A stretch of DNA of 64,000 nt from JALNZU01 sp964463695. GTDB lineage: Bacteria > Bacteroidota > Bacteroidia > Bacteroidales > F082. The position numbers and the translations under genes are program-made. The DNA lies in assembly GCA_964463695.1 (NCBI GenBank), contig CAYXCZ010000011.1:45791-109790 (forward strand). Reading direction: 5' to 3'. Under the pieces are notes generated by a model that saw only the letters and a program-made list of their open reading frames with translations, did no database searches and was not told the origin of the DNA. Positions 28,357 to 36,542 of this stretch are shown here, piece after piece (within the stretch, counting starts at the first letter, position 1; every line of letters begins with the position of its first letter).

Positions 28357-29367
28357 CTATGATCTGCCGGATAGATTTTTTGGAATTCTTCCCTGATGTA
28401 TGCTTTCGGAGCGCAGTTTTCGGCCAACGATACGCTCAACCATTTTACCTGTTTCGAGCACACGATCCACATCGAGATTTGTTTCGATGCCCATCTCATC
28501 CATCATCACAACCATATCTTCGGTTGTAACAAGGCCAACTGCTGTTGATTCCTTATAATAATATGCGCCTGTGCCCGAAACCGGAACACCATCAACAAAA
28601 TTTGCAGGTTGACCGCCAATTCCTCCCATGGTGGATTCGTAGTTTGTCATGCCGGCCTGCAACGCTGCCAGCACATTGGCTAAGCCCCAGCCGCGGGTGG
28701 TGTGAAGGTGAACGATATGCTTATGAGGATTCTGTACTTTGTCCAACAGCATCGAAAAGTATTTATAAACCCGATCAGGCGAGGCGGAACCGTCATGATC
28801 GGCATGCTCAACATCGCTTGCTCCAATGGATAGCCAACGCTGAGCGAAATCAATAGCCTTCGACATTTCGGTAGGTCCTTCGATCGGACATCCCCAAATT
28901 GTACTTACCGTTCCATTGATTTTAAGCCCTGCATCCAGTGCTTTGGGAACGTATTTCTCTGCCATTCGAAAGTACTCATCAATCGTAAGACCAGAGTTTT
29001 TATACTGATGCGATTCGCTTGTGCTGACCATCAACAAAATACGGTCAGGACCAAAACCCTCTTTGCGTGCTTCGATAGCTCTTTCAATAGCCTTTTCACG
29101 AATTGTTATTGCAGTAAGCGATGCCGATGGCAACAAATGTTCGACACGTTTGCTTGATCGAATAGCTTTAAAAAGATCGTCAGCATCTTTGAACTGTGGC
29201 ATTCCTTTGGGGTTTCCGAAATTTGATACCTCAATATGTTTAAATCCACAAAGCAGCAATTCCTCAGCAAGCCAGAGTTTTGCCTCTGTAGGGATAAACT
29301 TTTCTTCGTGCTGGAATCCATCTCTTACGGTGATGTCGCCAATGACAACTTTTTTTGGGTAGTTCAT
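28357..29367 (-). CDS. HMGL-like (pyruvate carboxyltransferase family) enzyme
   Basis: 336 residues, DRE-TIM barrel. The N-terminal GDITVRDGFQHEEKF carries the conserved Asp-Arg-Asp, and HLHTTRGWGLAN provides metal ligands. Its glycine loop MGGIGGQPANF lacks the Cys seen in true HMG-CoA lyases (GGCP), unlike its neighbour. The acyl substrate is therefore uncertain: lyase or a carboxyltransferase-type reaction are both possible. Side-by-side paralogues suggest two steps on related 3-hydroxyacyl-CoA substrates, or a heteromeric enzyme. Confidence 0.82.
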   Translation of the reverse strand: MNYPKKVVIGDITVRDGFQHEEKFIPTEAKLWLAEELLLCGFKHIEVSNFGNPKGMPQFKDADDLFKAIRSSKRVEHLLPSASLTAITIREKAIERAIEARKEGFGPDRILLMVSTSESHQYKNSGLTIDEYFRMAEKYVPKALDAGLKINGTVSTIWGCPIEGPTEMSKAIDFAQRWLSIGASDVEHADHDGSASPDRVYKYFSMLLDKVQNPHKHIVHLHTTRGWGLANVLAALQAGMTNYESTMGGIGGQPANFVDGVPVSGTGAYYYKESTAVGLVTTEDMVVMMDEMGIETNLDVDRVLETGKMVERIVGRKLRSESIHQGRIPKNLSGRS

Positions 29368-29496
29368 AGACTAATTCAGTATTAGGTTGCTAAGATAATT
29401 AATAAACTGCATATGATGTTCGATTGTTCAACATTGGTATTAAAAATGATTAGAAAATGAGGTGTCCCCAGTGCTCAGCCTTTGAAAAGTATGAAA

Positions 29497-29543
29497 TAAA
29501 AAATCCGGACAAATTCTAAAAAACATTTTGAATAGGTCCGGAT
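29497..29543 (-). terminator. Rho-independent terminator after cydB
   Basis: ATCCGGAC (29503-29510) pairs with GTCCGGAT (29536-29543). On the minus strand the stem is followed by TTTTTTA. It closes the cydAB operon 78 bp after the cydB stop. Confidence 0.8.
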
Positions 29544-29620
29544 CGATTGTTGATCATTGGTAATCAAAACATTAAATGTTCAAATACCTTAAAACTCTTA
29601 GTCTTTAAGGCAGGTCGGAC

Positions 29621-30655
29621 TCAATAACTCGTTTCATCCATTTTTACTTTTCCCCAGAATGTTTTATACACAAATACAGTATAAGCAATTACAAGAGGTG
29701 CTCCGATTGCTGTCATTAGAAGCATAATACCCAACGATTTCTGTGAAGATGCAGCGTTATACACAGTGATGCTGTACAGGGGATCGACTGTTGACCGCAC
29801 CAAAACAGGGTAAAGCTCTAATGCCACTAAAATCAGCAGGAAACTCATAGATAAGGATGAGAAAAGAAATGCTTGTACATATTTCGCTTTTGTGACAAGG
29901 CGGGGGATATTGGCGATGCTCAGAAAAGCAAGGGTTGGAACAATAAATAAAGCAGCATTTTCATGAAGGTCATCAGTAAGGTGTGGAATATAAATAAGTG
30001 TATAAAGTGTTACAAGCCCGTAGCTTACGACAAAGAAAATGATTGATTTTTTTAGAAGTTCGTTCACTTTGGCAAACAGTTTTCCTTCGGTTTTCATTGC
30101 CAGATATAGTGCCCCATGCATCATAAAAAGTGCCACAGTGGTAATGCCAACCATCAGTGCATAGGGATTTAAGAATTCGAGCCAGTGACCCTGAAACTCA
30201 TAATTGGGCCCGAGTTCCATTCCCTGAAGAATGTTTCCGACCACAACTCCCAAAAGTAGTGCCATCAGTGTGCTCGATGCACTGTAAACGATATCCCATC
30301 CCTGTCGCCACCAATACATTTTTTCTTTGCTCCTGAACTCTATGGAAACAGCCCTCAGGATCAACACAAATAAAAACAGCATGAAAGGAATATACATCGC
30401 CGAAAAAATGGAGGCGTAAAGAATTGGAAAACCGGCAAAAAGTGCACCGCCTCCGATAACGAGCCAAACTTCGTTACCATCCCATACTGGTCCAACGGCA
30501 TTTAGAGCGATCCGGCGGCTTTCCTCGTCCTTTAAAAACAAGTGCCAGGCACCTGCTCCCAAATCAAAACCATCGAGTATGGCATAACCCGAGAATAAGG
30601 CTCCAACAACAAGAAACCATAGTGTTGGATAATCTAAACCTAATAGTGTTTCCAT
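29621..30655 (-). CDS. cydB: Cytochrome bd quinol oxidase subunit II
   Basis: 344 residues, about nine membrane helices. The N-terminal LWFLVVGALFSGYAILDGFDLGAG region (quoted around YAILDGFDLG) and GNEVWLVIGGGALFAGFP are the classic CydB motifs. It stabilises haem binding by CydA and forms the quinol:O2 oxidoreductase in the inner membrane. It begins 2 bp after cydA. No cydX-sized frame is apparent between cydB and the terminator. Confidence 0.96.
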   Translation of the reverse strand: METLLGLDYPTLWFLVVGALFSGYAILDGFDLGAGAWHLFLKDEESRRIALNAVGPVWDGNEVWLVIGGGALFAGFPILYASIFSAMYIPFMLFLFVLILRAVSIEFRSKEKMYWWRQGWDIVYSASSTLMALLLGVVVGNILQGMELGPNYEFQGHWLEFLNPYALMVGITTVALFMMHGALYLAMKTEGKLFAKVNELLKKSIIFFVVSYGLVTLYTLIYIPHLTDDLHENAALFIVPTLAFLSIANIPRLVTKAKYVQAFLFSSLSMSFLLILVALELYPVLVRSTVDPLYSITVYNAASSQKSLGIMLLMTAIGAPLVIAYTVFVYKTFWGKVKMDETSY

Positions 30656-30657
30656 TG

Positions 30658-32058
30658 TTATGAGTTTTTTTGTGAATTATCAGTTGTTTCAATAACTTCG
30701 GCAATGGCCTCCTGCGTAGGTCGGTTGTCGGTAGTGCTTTCATCATAGGGCCCTGCCTGAATCTTTTTGTTGAGCAGATAAAGAAACAAAGCAAACAAAA
30801 GGGCATACAAAAGTGTAAACATGATCAAACTGAACAGCACCTGATTTGCTGTGACAACAACCGAAAGTGCGTCTGATGTTCGAAGTAATCCGTAAACTAC
30901 CCAGGGCTGACGACCCATCTCTGCTGCAAACCAACCGAACTGATTTGCCAGCTGCGGAAGTATGACAGAGAAAACAAAGACATACAGCAACCATTTGTAT
31001 TTGAATAATTTTCCTCTCCACCAGAGGAAAAGACCAAATAGTGTCAAGCCAATAAAGTACAAGCCAAAAGCTACCATTAAATGGTAAAACTGAAATATGG
31101 CATTAACTTGTTTCGGGACTTCATCTTTAGGGAAATCATTAAGTGAAGGCACAGGAGTGTCGAAATTGCCATGCAGCAGGAAACTGAGTCCGCCGGGTAC
31201 ATATGGACCATAAACTTTTTCATTTTTCTGATCAACCCATCCAAAAAGATAGAGATGTGCCTGATCGCTGCTATTGTAATGACCTTCGAAAGCCGCAAGT
31301 TTTGCAGGTTGATGCTTAGCTACTACATTAGCCGATCCATGACCGGTAACAAGCTGAAGAACAGAAAATAAAGCGGCTGCCGACAAAGCGATGACAAAGG
31401 CTTTTTTCGACATTTGAACATATCGTCCTTTTAAAATATACCAGGCATGAACACTCATAACAAGAAATGCACCGGCTATCAAAGCTCCGATCCACACATG
31501 AAGTATGCGATCCACGCTGGAAGGGTTGAAAACCATTTCCCAGAAGTCGGTGATTTCGGCCCGGGCGTTAAGCCCTTCGCCTACAATATGATAGCCTGTT
31601 GGTGTTTGTTGCCAGCTGTTGGCAATAACAATCCAAACCGCTGAGAACATCGACCCAAACCACACACCTAGTGTTGCAATAAAATGAACAACAGGTTTTA
31701 CTCTGTTCCATCCGAAAAGCAGCACCCCAAGAAAACCACTCTCAAGAGCGAATGCAAAAATTCCTTCGGCAGCGAGCGCGCTTCCAAAAACATCGCCAAC
31801 AAATCTTGAGTAGGTAGCCCAGTTGGTACCAAACTCAAACTCCATCACGATGCCTGTGGCAACCCCTAATCCAAATGTTATGGCGAAAATCTTCGTCCAG
31901 AACCTTGCAAGCATTTCATAGGTTTTATCCTTTGTTTTTAAGTAAGCCCCTTCCATCAACACCATCATCAAACCCAACCCAATGCTCAAAGGCGGGTAGA
32001 TGTAGTGAAAGGAAATTGTAAAGGCAAACTGTATCCGTGAAAGTATTTCTACATCCAT
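30658..32058 (-). CDS. cydA: Cytochrome bd quinol oxidase subunit I
   Basis: 466 residues, close to the CydA family size. It starts with the axial-ligand region RIQFAFTISFHYIYPPLSIG (His for haem b595), has EFGTNWATYSRFVGDVFG, and the conserved GRQPWVVYGLLRTSDA near the C-terminal third. It oxidises menaquinol and reduces oxygen with high affinity, which protects and energises cells at low oxygen. It fits the menaquinone genes at the other end of the window. It is the first gene of cydAB; a -7-like box TATTTTTG lies at 32119-32126 on the minus strand. Confidence 0.96.
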   Translation of the reverse strand: MDVEILSRIQFAFTISFHYIYPPLSIGLGLMMVLMEGAYLKTKDKTYEMLARFWTKIFAITFGLGVATGIVMEFEFGTNWATYSRFVGDVFGSALAAEGIFAFALESGFLGVLLFGWNRVKPVVHFIATLGVWFGSMFSAVWIVIANSWQQTPTGYHIVGEGLNARAEITDFWEMVFNPSSVDRILHVWIGALIAGAFLVMSVHAWYILKGRYVQMSKKAFVIALSAAALFSVLQLVTGHGSANVVAKHQPAKLAAFEGHYNSSDQAHLYLFGWVDQKNEKVYGPYVPGGLSFLLHGNFDTPVPSLNDFPKDEVPKQVNAIFQFYHLMVAFGLYFIGLTLFGLFLWWRGKLFKYKWLLYVFVFSVILPQLANQFGWFAAEMGRQPWVVYGLLRTSDALSVVVTANQVLFSLIMFTLLYALLFALFLYLLNKKIQAGPYDESTTDNRPTQEAIAEVIETTDNSQKNS

Positions 32059-32557
32059 TGTATAATCCTTTAATTAATTGAAACTTGTGTAATAGGTCCG
32101 TCAAGTAAACGAACCTCCCAAAAATAATGCTTTTTTGACAAATCATTTTAAGATTTTGTTAACAATTCGAAAAAGGGCTTTAGCTTTGAGGGTAATTGAA
32201 TTAAAGTCACGTTTATATGTAACAAATCTACACACTCACCAACCAAACAATTATCACCAAACAACCTCATCCTGCTATAAGCCAATGGCTGAAAGCTAAT
32301 AGCCTCGTTTCCTATCTTCTCACAAAATTTCCCCTAAATATCTCTTGTGTAAAATGCCGGTGTTTCATACTTTTACCACATCTGTTTTGGAGATATGATT
32401 GAAGCTGACAGCTGCGGTGTAATGGGTAAATAAATTATCAAAAACTAAAAAGGCTTATAGCAGGCAATTGGGTTTATCAAAAATGGAATTGAAGAGTTGA
32501 GTGCCAAAGGTCTGCGTTTTGAAAGGTGCTAATGGTCAGCTAAATTAAGGAAACTGT
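32059..32557. other. Spacer at the core/accessory junction
   Basis: About 500 bp without a credible gene on either strand. It holds the cydA upstream region at its left end. The right part is AT-rich with short repeats of no clear family. It is the boundary where gene orientation and gene type change. Confidence 0.5.
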
Positions 32558-33022
32558 ATGAAAATAATCGAACTTAAAGAAAATGAAAATGTCAGTAATG
32601 ACATGAAAGTAAGCCAGTATTTTAATCAATTAGATTTACTTCTGAATGAATTAAGAAACAGGGAGATACCTGTTAAAATCATTGAATCAATCAATAGTGA
32701 TCTGGAAGAAATCAACGCAACACTTCTGGTTGGAAAGATGTTGCTTCGATTACTTAAGAAAAAACAACTCAAGATACTGAAACTCCTCGAAAAGGAATTG
32801 AAAATAGTTCCAAAAAACTATTACCGAAACCTGTGGCTTGTGCTGGGAATGTCGGCCTTTGGTGTGCCATTCGGCGTTGCTTTTGGAACGAGTACTGGTA
32901 ATATGGGATTAATAGGTATTGGCTTCCCGATAGGGATGGGAATAGGAATTGCCCTCGGCGCTGGATTGGACAAAAAAGCATTCAACGAGGGAAGGCAGTT
33001 GAATGTTGAGCTTAAACATTGA
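32558..33022 (+). CDS. Small membrane protein with glycine-zipper hairpin
   Basis: 154 residues, no family recognised. The first 90 residues are helical and charged (LLRLLKKKQLKILKLLEKE), likely a coiled coil. The C-terminal part has two closely spaced hydrophobic segments full of glycine (FGVPFGVAFGTSTGNMG, then GIGFPIGMGIGIALGAG), typical of glycine-zipper membrane hairpins. These are seen in some small effectors, toxins and membrane-stress proteins, but I make no functional claim. It is a single gene at the left edge of the accessory region. Confidence 0.6.
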   Translation: MKIIELKENENVSNDMKVSQYFNQLDLLLNELRNREIPVKIIESINSDLEEINATLLVGKMLLRLLKKKQLKILKLLEKELKIVPKNYYRNLWLVLGMSAFGVPFGVAFGTSTGNMGLIGIGFPIGMGIGIALGAGLDKKAFNEGRQLNVELKH

Positions 33023-33159
33023 ATCATTCAAAGTTTTTTCGAAAAGACAAGTTTTCAAGGGACAAAGACAGCCTTCTAAGCAAGCGCATTTCCAGAGGGA
33101 ATGTCTGATTGCGTTTAGTTAAAAAGAAGACGGAGGTTTCTATTTAAAAAATACACACA

Positions 33160-33645
33160 ATGATTAAAAATAAGATCTGGTTAATTTCTTTGGTTGGATT
33201 ATTTATATTTCTGATTTTTATTCCAAGAGAGATACTGTACCCAGATTTAAAAATAATTAGTTGGAGTATTTTCGGATTATTTCCATTCTTGATTTTTAAA
33301 ACAATTCAAAGTTTTAAGCCAGAGACACCCTGGAATATTGTTTTAGCTTTAATTTCACCATTAATAATTGGACCATCATTTGGATTATATCATGATCATA
33401 TTGAGACTATCGCCTTGGAAAAGGGTGGTCAATGGACAACGGCAATCGTTATTGACGAAAAATATAGTGGTGGTAAGATCAAAAGCATGATGATTAAATG
33501 CTCTTACACGATCGATAATTTAAAGTATCTAACAAATTTTGAGAAAGACAAAATTGATAAATTTATGATTGGCACATTGAAATTAATTTATCTAAAGGAA
33601 TTCCCGAAAATTTACCGGCTTGAATATGAATGGAAAAACAACTAA
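33160..33645 (+). CDS. Hypothetical membrane protein
   Basis: 161 residues, family not recognised. Three hydrophobic segments lie in the first 85 residues, followed by a soluble C-terminal domain of about 75 residues (GGQWTTAIVIDEKY, MIKCSYTIDNLKY, IYLKEFPKIYRLEYEW). The domain resembles the small extracytoplasmic beta domains that end many short Bacteroidota cassette proteins. Isolated + strand gene. Confidence 0.6.
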   Translation: MIKNKIWLISLVGLFIFLIFIPREILYPDLKIISWSIFGLFPFLIFKTIQSFKPETPWNIVLALISPLIIGPSFGLYHDHIETIALEKGGQWTTAIVIDEKYSGGKIKSMMIKCSYTIDNLKYLTNFEKDKIDKFMIGTLKLIYLKEFPKIYRLEYEWKNN

Positions 33646-33809
33646 TAACCATCCCCTACAACCATATTAAATGCAGCAAAAACTTTTAACTAAATTGACA
33701 TTTTAGCAGCATTAAACATTAATGTAGAATTAAGGGCATAAATACAAATGAATCGCAGATAGTATAAATCTGATTTTTTTATGTAATTTTGAAATGGATA
33801 ATTAATTGA

Positions 33810-34109
33810 ATGAACCTAATTGAAAATCATAACAAAGACATCCTTAACTTGTGCAAAATGCATAAAGTCAAATCTTTGTATGCATTTGGTTCGGTTTTAA
33901 CAGACAAATTCAACAGCGAAAGTGATGTGGATTTAATTGTCGATTTTGAACATATTGATGTTCTTGATTATGGAGATAATTATTACGAACTCAAATTTTC
34001 GCTCGAAAATGTATTCAACAGAAGTGTTGATTTATTGGAAGAAAAAGCCGTAAAAAATCCTTACTTCAGAGAAGTTATAAATCAAAATAAAAAGCTGATT
34101 TATGGATAA
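33810..34109 (+). CDS. MNT nucleotidyltransferase antitoxin (MntA-like)
   Basis: 99 residues. Minimal nucleotidyltransferase fold with the motif FGSVLTDKFNSESDVDL (Gly27-Ser28, Asp39, Asp41) and a third acidic position in RSVDLLEE near residue 73. In type VII systems the MNT partner AMPylates a Tyr of the HEPN toxin and silences it. It overlaps the HEPN gene by 8 bases, so the pair is one unit. The active-site residues look intact. Confidence 0.88.
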   Translation: MNLIENHNKDILNLCKMHKVKSLYAFGSVLTDKFNSESDVDLIVDFEHIDVLDYGDNYYELKFSLENVFNRSVDLLEEKAVKNPYFREVINQNKKLIYG

Positions 34110-34440
34110 CACTACTAAATCATGGCTATTTGATATTTTAAGCTCAATAAAAGAGATTGAGAGTTATTTTGTTGAAACACCCAAAATGTTCGAAATCTAT
34201 CGAAATGATTTGAGAACAAAAAGAGCTATTGAGAGAAACGTTGAAATTATTGGGGAAGCAATGAGTCGAATCCTAAAACATGATGAAAAAATAGAAATCT
34301 CAAATTCCAGAAAAATTGTTGATGTCAGAAATAGAATAATTCATGGATATGACTCTGTTTCTGATGAGGTGATCTGGGGAATTGTAGTCAAGAATTTACC
34401 TGTTTTACAAAAAGAAATTGAACTTCTGTTAGGAGAATAG
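34102..34440 (+). CDS. HEPN-family toxin (HepT-like, DUF86)
   Basis: 112 residues, all-helical. The HEPN RNase motif Rx4-6H is present as RNRIIHGY (Arg76, His81), followed by Tyr83, the residue AMPylated by MNT partners in studied pairs. In those pairs the toxin cleaves or damages RNA, mainly tRNA, when unmodified. The gene is coupled by an 8-base overlap with the MNT gene. Such modules stabilise islands and can act in phage defence. Confidence 0.88.
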   Translation: MDNTTKSWLFDILSSIKEIESYFVETPKMFEIYRNDLRTKRAIERNVEIIGEAMSRILKHDEKIEISNSRKIVDVRNRIIHGYDSVSDEVIWGIVVKNLPVLQKEIELLLGE

Positions 34441-34764
34441 AAGTGCTTCTGCCAATATTAGGTCAACTATTCGATAAGGTCACAAAATGATCCTGACAAT
34501 GTTGGAGGTCAGAGGTCGGAAGAGTGTTTTGACCTGAACGGAGTTGGAGATAATGCATTAAAGGTTTCCAGCAAGGATTTAGTAAACATTTATCAGATAA
34601 AGATTAATCTTGGCTGATTAATCGAAAAACCAATATTTTATAAATTTTTTTTATCACCATGAGAAAAACACAGATAATCTTTTTATACTGAGATTGTGGC
34701 GCATCTGCTTTTAGTTTATATTCGCTAAATACTGCCTTGTTTAAATATTTTAAAAAGAAATAAT
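34441..34764. other. AT-rich spacer, no gene seen
   Basis: 324 bp between the HEPN toxin and the GapN-like gene. It is AT-rich near 34620-34760. I see no convincing promoter pair or palindrome. Confidence 0.4.
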
Positions 34765-36375
34765 GTGAAAAAGAATGAAATGTTTCCAATGTTGAATGAT
34801 ATTCCCGAAGAGTTTCGTTTATCAATTCCAATTAATCAAATCAAATATTTAATTAACGGTGAATTACATATTTGGGATGGTGAGTTTGAAAATGTTTATT
34901 CTCCAATTTATATAAGAAGCGCGAATAACACTACGAATCTGATAGGTAGTTATCCTTTAATGGATGAGAAAACAGCTTTGCGTGCTCTTGATAGTGCAGT
35001 AATGGCCTACAATAATGGTCAGGGGGAATGGCCCCGAATGTCAGTCGGGCAACGAATAGATTGTTTTAAAAAGTTTGTGACATTAATGAAGCAACAGCGT
35101 TCTCAGGTTGTAAATCTTCTGATGTGGGAAATTGGGAAATCATTAAAAGATTCGGAAAAAGAATTTGACAGAACTATTGAATACATTATTGATACGGTTG
35201 AAGCTTTAAAAGAAATAGACAGAGAAGCTTCAAGAATAATAATTAAGCAAGGTGTCATTGCTCAAATAAAAAGAGCACCACTGGGTGTTGTTTTATGTAT
35301 GGGGCCTTTTAATTATCCTTTGAATGAAACGTTTACAACATTAATTCCAGCGCTGATTATGGGGAATGCGGTGGTTTTTAAACCTCCAAAATTAGGTGTT
35401 TTATTGCATTCGCCTCTGCTAGAGGTGTTTAAAGAAGCATTTCCAAAAGGTGTAGTAAATATTGTTTATGGTGAAGGTCAGAGAGTTATATCACCTCTCA
35501 TGGCTTCAGGTAAAATTAATGTTTTAGCATTTATAGGGTCATGTAAAGTAGCAGATATTTTGAAAAAACAGCATCCTTTTCCCCATTTAATGAAATCAGT
35601 TTTAGGTCTGGAAGCAAAAAATCCAGCTATCATTTTAAAAGATGTAAATATTGAAAATACTGTAAAGGTTTGTGTTACAGGAGCGCTGTCATACAATGGA
35701 CAAAGGTGTACAGCATTGAAAATACTATTTGTTCATGAAGATATTTATGATGTTTTTTTAGAAAGATTTATTCAGGAGGTTGACAACCTTAAATTAGGTC
35801 TGCCCTGGGATACACTTGTTGATTTAACACCTTTACCTGAGAAAGATAAAACCATTATGCTGTCTCAACTTGTTGAAGATGCAATTTTGAACGGAGCTGT
35901 TATTTGCAATAAAAATGGAGGTGTCATTAACGAAACTTCATTTTTCCCTGTCGTTCTCTCAAATGTAAATAGAGAAATGCGTATTTATCACGAAGAACAG
36001 TTTGGCCCAATTGTACCGGTAGTCAAATTCAGTGATATTAACGAACCCTTAGATTATGTTATTAAGTCCAAATTCGGTCAGCAGGCGAGTATATTTGGTC
36101 GGGATCATGATCAAATTTCTTTTCTTACTGACACGTTGGTTAATCAGGTTTGCCGTGTTAACATTAACTCTCAATGTGAAAGAGGACCTGATATTTTTCC
36201 TTTCACAGGAAGAAAAGATTCAGCCGAAGGAACTTTATCTGTTAGCGACGCTTTAAAAGTTTTTTCTATCAGGACTATGGTTGCCATGAAAGAAACAGAT
36301 TCAAATAAACAACTATTGACCGAGATATTGGATTCGAAACAATCAACTTTTTTAAGAACAGATTTTATTTTATAA
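34765..36375 (+). CDS. GapN-type NADP-dependent glyceraldehyde-3-phosphate dehydrogenase / aldehyde dehydrogenase
   Basis: 536 residues, aldehyde dehydrogenase fold. Catalytic residues are visible: Asn183 in GPFNYPLNE, Glu283 in LGLEAKNPA and Cys315 in NGQRCTALK. The C-terminal NINSQCERGPDIFPFTGRKD-type block and EGTLSVSDALKVFSI closely match non-phosphorylating GapN enzymes, which oxidise glyceraldehyde-3-phosphate directly to 3-phosphoglycerate and make NADPH. The start is GTG 34765 or ATG 34780. It is a metabolic gene standing alone among island genes, so transfer is plausible. Confidence 0.88.
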   Translation: MKKNEMFPMLNDIPEEFRLSIPINQIKYLINGELHIWDGEFENVYSPIYIRSANNTTNLIGSYPLMDEKTALRALDSAVMAYNNGQGEWPRMSVGQRIDCFKKFVTLMKQQRSQVVNLLMWEIGKSLKDSEKEFDRTIEYIIDTVEALKEIDREASRIIIKQGVIAQIKRAPLGVVLCMGPFNYPLNETFTTLIPALIMGNAVVFKPPKLGVLLHSPLLEVFKEAFPKGVVNIVYGEGQRVISPLMASGKINVLAFIGSCKVADILKKQHPFPHLMKSVLGLEAKNPAIILKDVNIENTVKVCVTGALSYNGQRCTALKILFVHEDIYDVFLERFIQEVDNLKLGLPWDTLVDLTPLPEKDKTIMLSQLVEDAILNGAVICNKNGGVINETSFFPVVLSNVNREMRIYHEEQFGPIVPVVKFSDINEPLDYVIKSKFGQQASIFGRDHDQISFLTDTLVNQVCRVNINSQCERGPDIFPFTGRKDSAEGTLSVSDALKVFSIRTMVAMKETDSNKQLLTEILDSKQSTFLRTDFIL

Positions 36376-36476
36376 AATGGAAAAGTAAGTCAACAAATGG
36401 CATATTGCACGAAGGTTTTACTCACTCGCGGGTGTATTGAAGCTTGTTTTAAAATTCGGTATAATTTGAAAAGTTA

Positions 36477-36484
36477 TAGCTTTG
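36477..36484 (+). promoter_or_regulatory. -7 promoter box upstream of the S41 peptidase
   Basis: TAGCTTTG matches TAnnTTTG. A TTC triplet sits 19 bases upstream in place of TTG. The leader would be about 55 nt. Confidence 0.4.
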
Positions 36485-36542
36485 TAATTCCGCTCTGCAC
36501 CCTAACATCAACCCAGATAACTCACCTAAAACTACAACCAAC

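Noticed and set aside
29497..29620. A cydX-like small gene after cydB
   Set aside because: No start plus hydrophobic frame of about 30-40 codons is visible between cydB and the terminator.
32769..33027. Two 68-70-codon minus-strand frames over the glycine-zipper gene
   Set aside because: They are antisense frames caused by the repetitive Gly codons (rich in Pro on the other strand).
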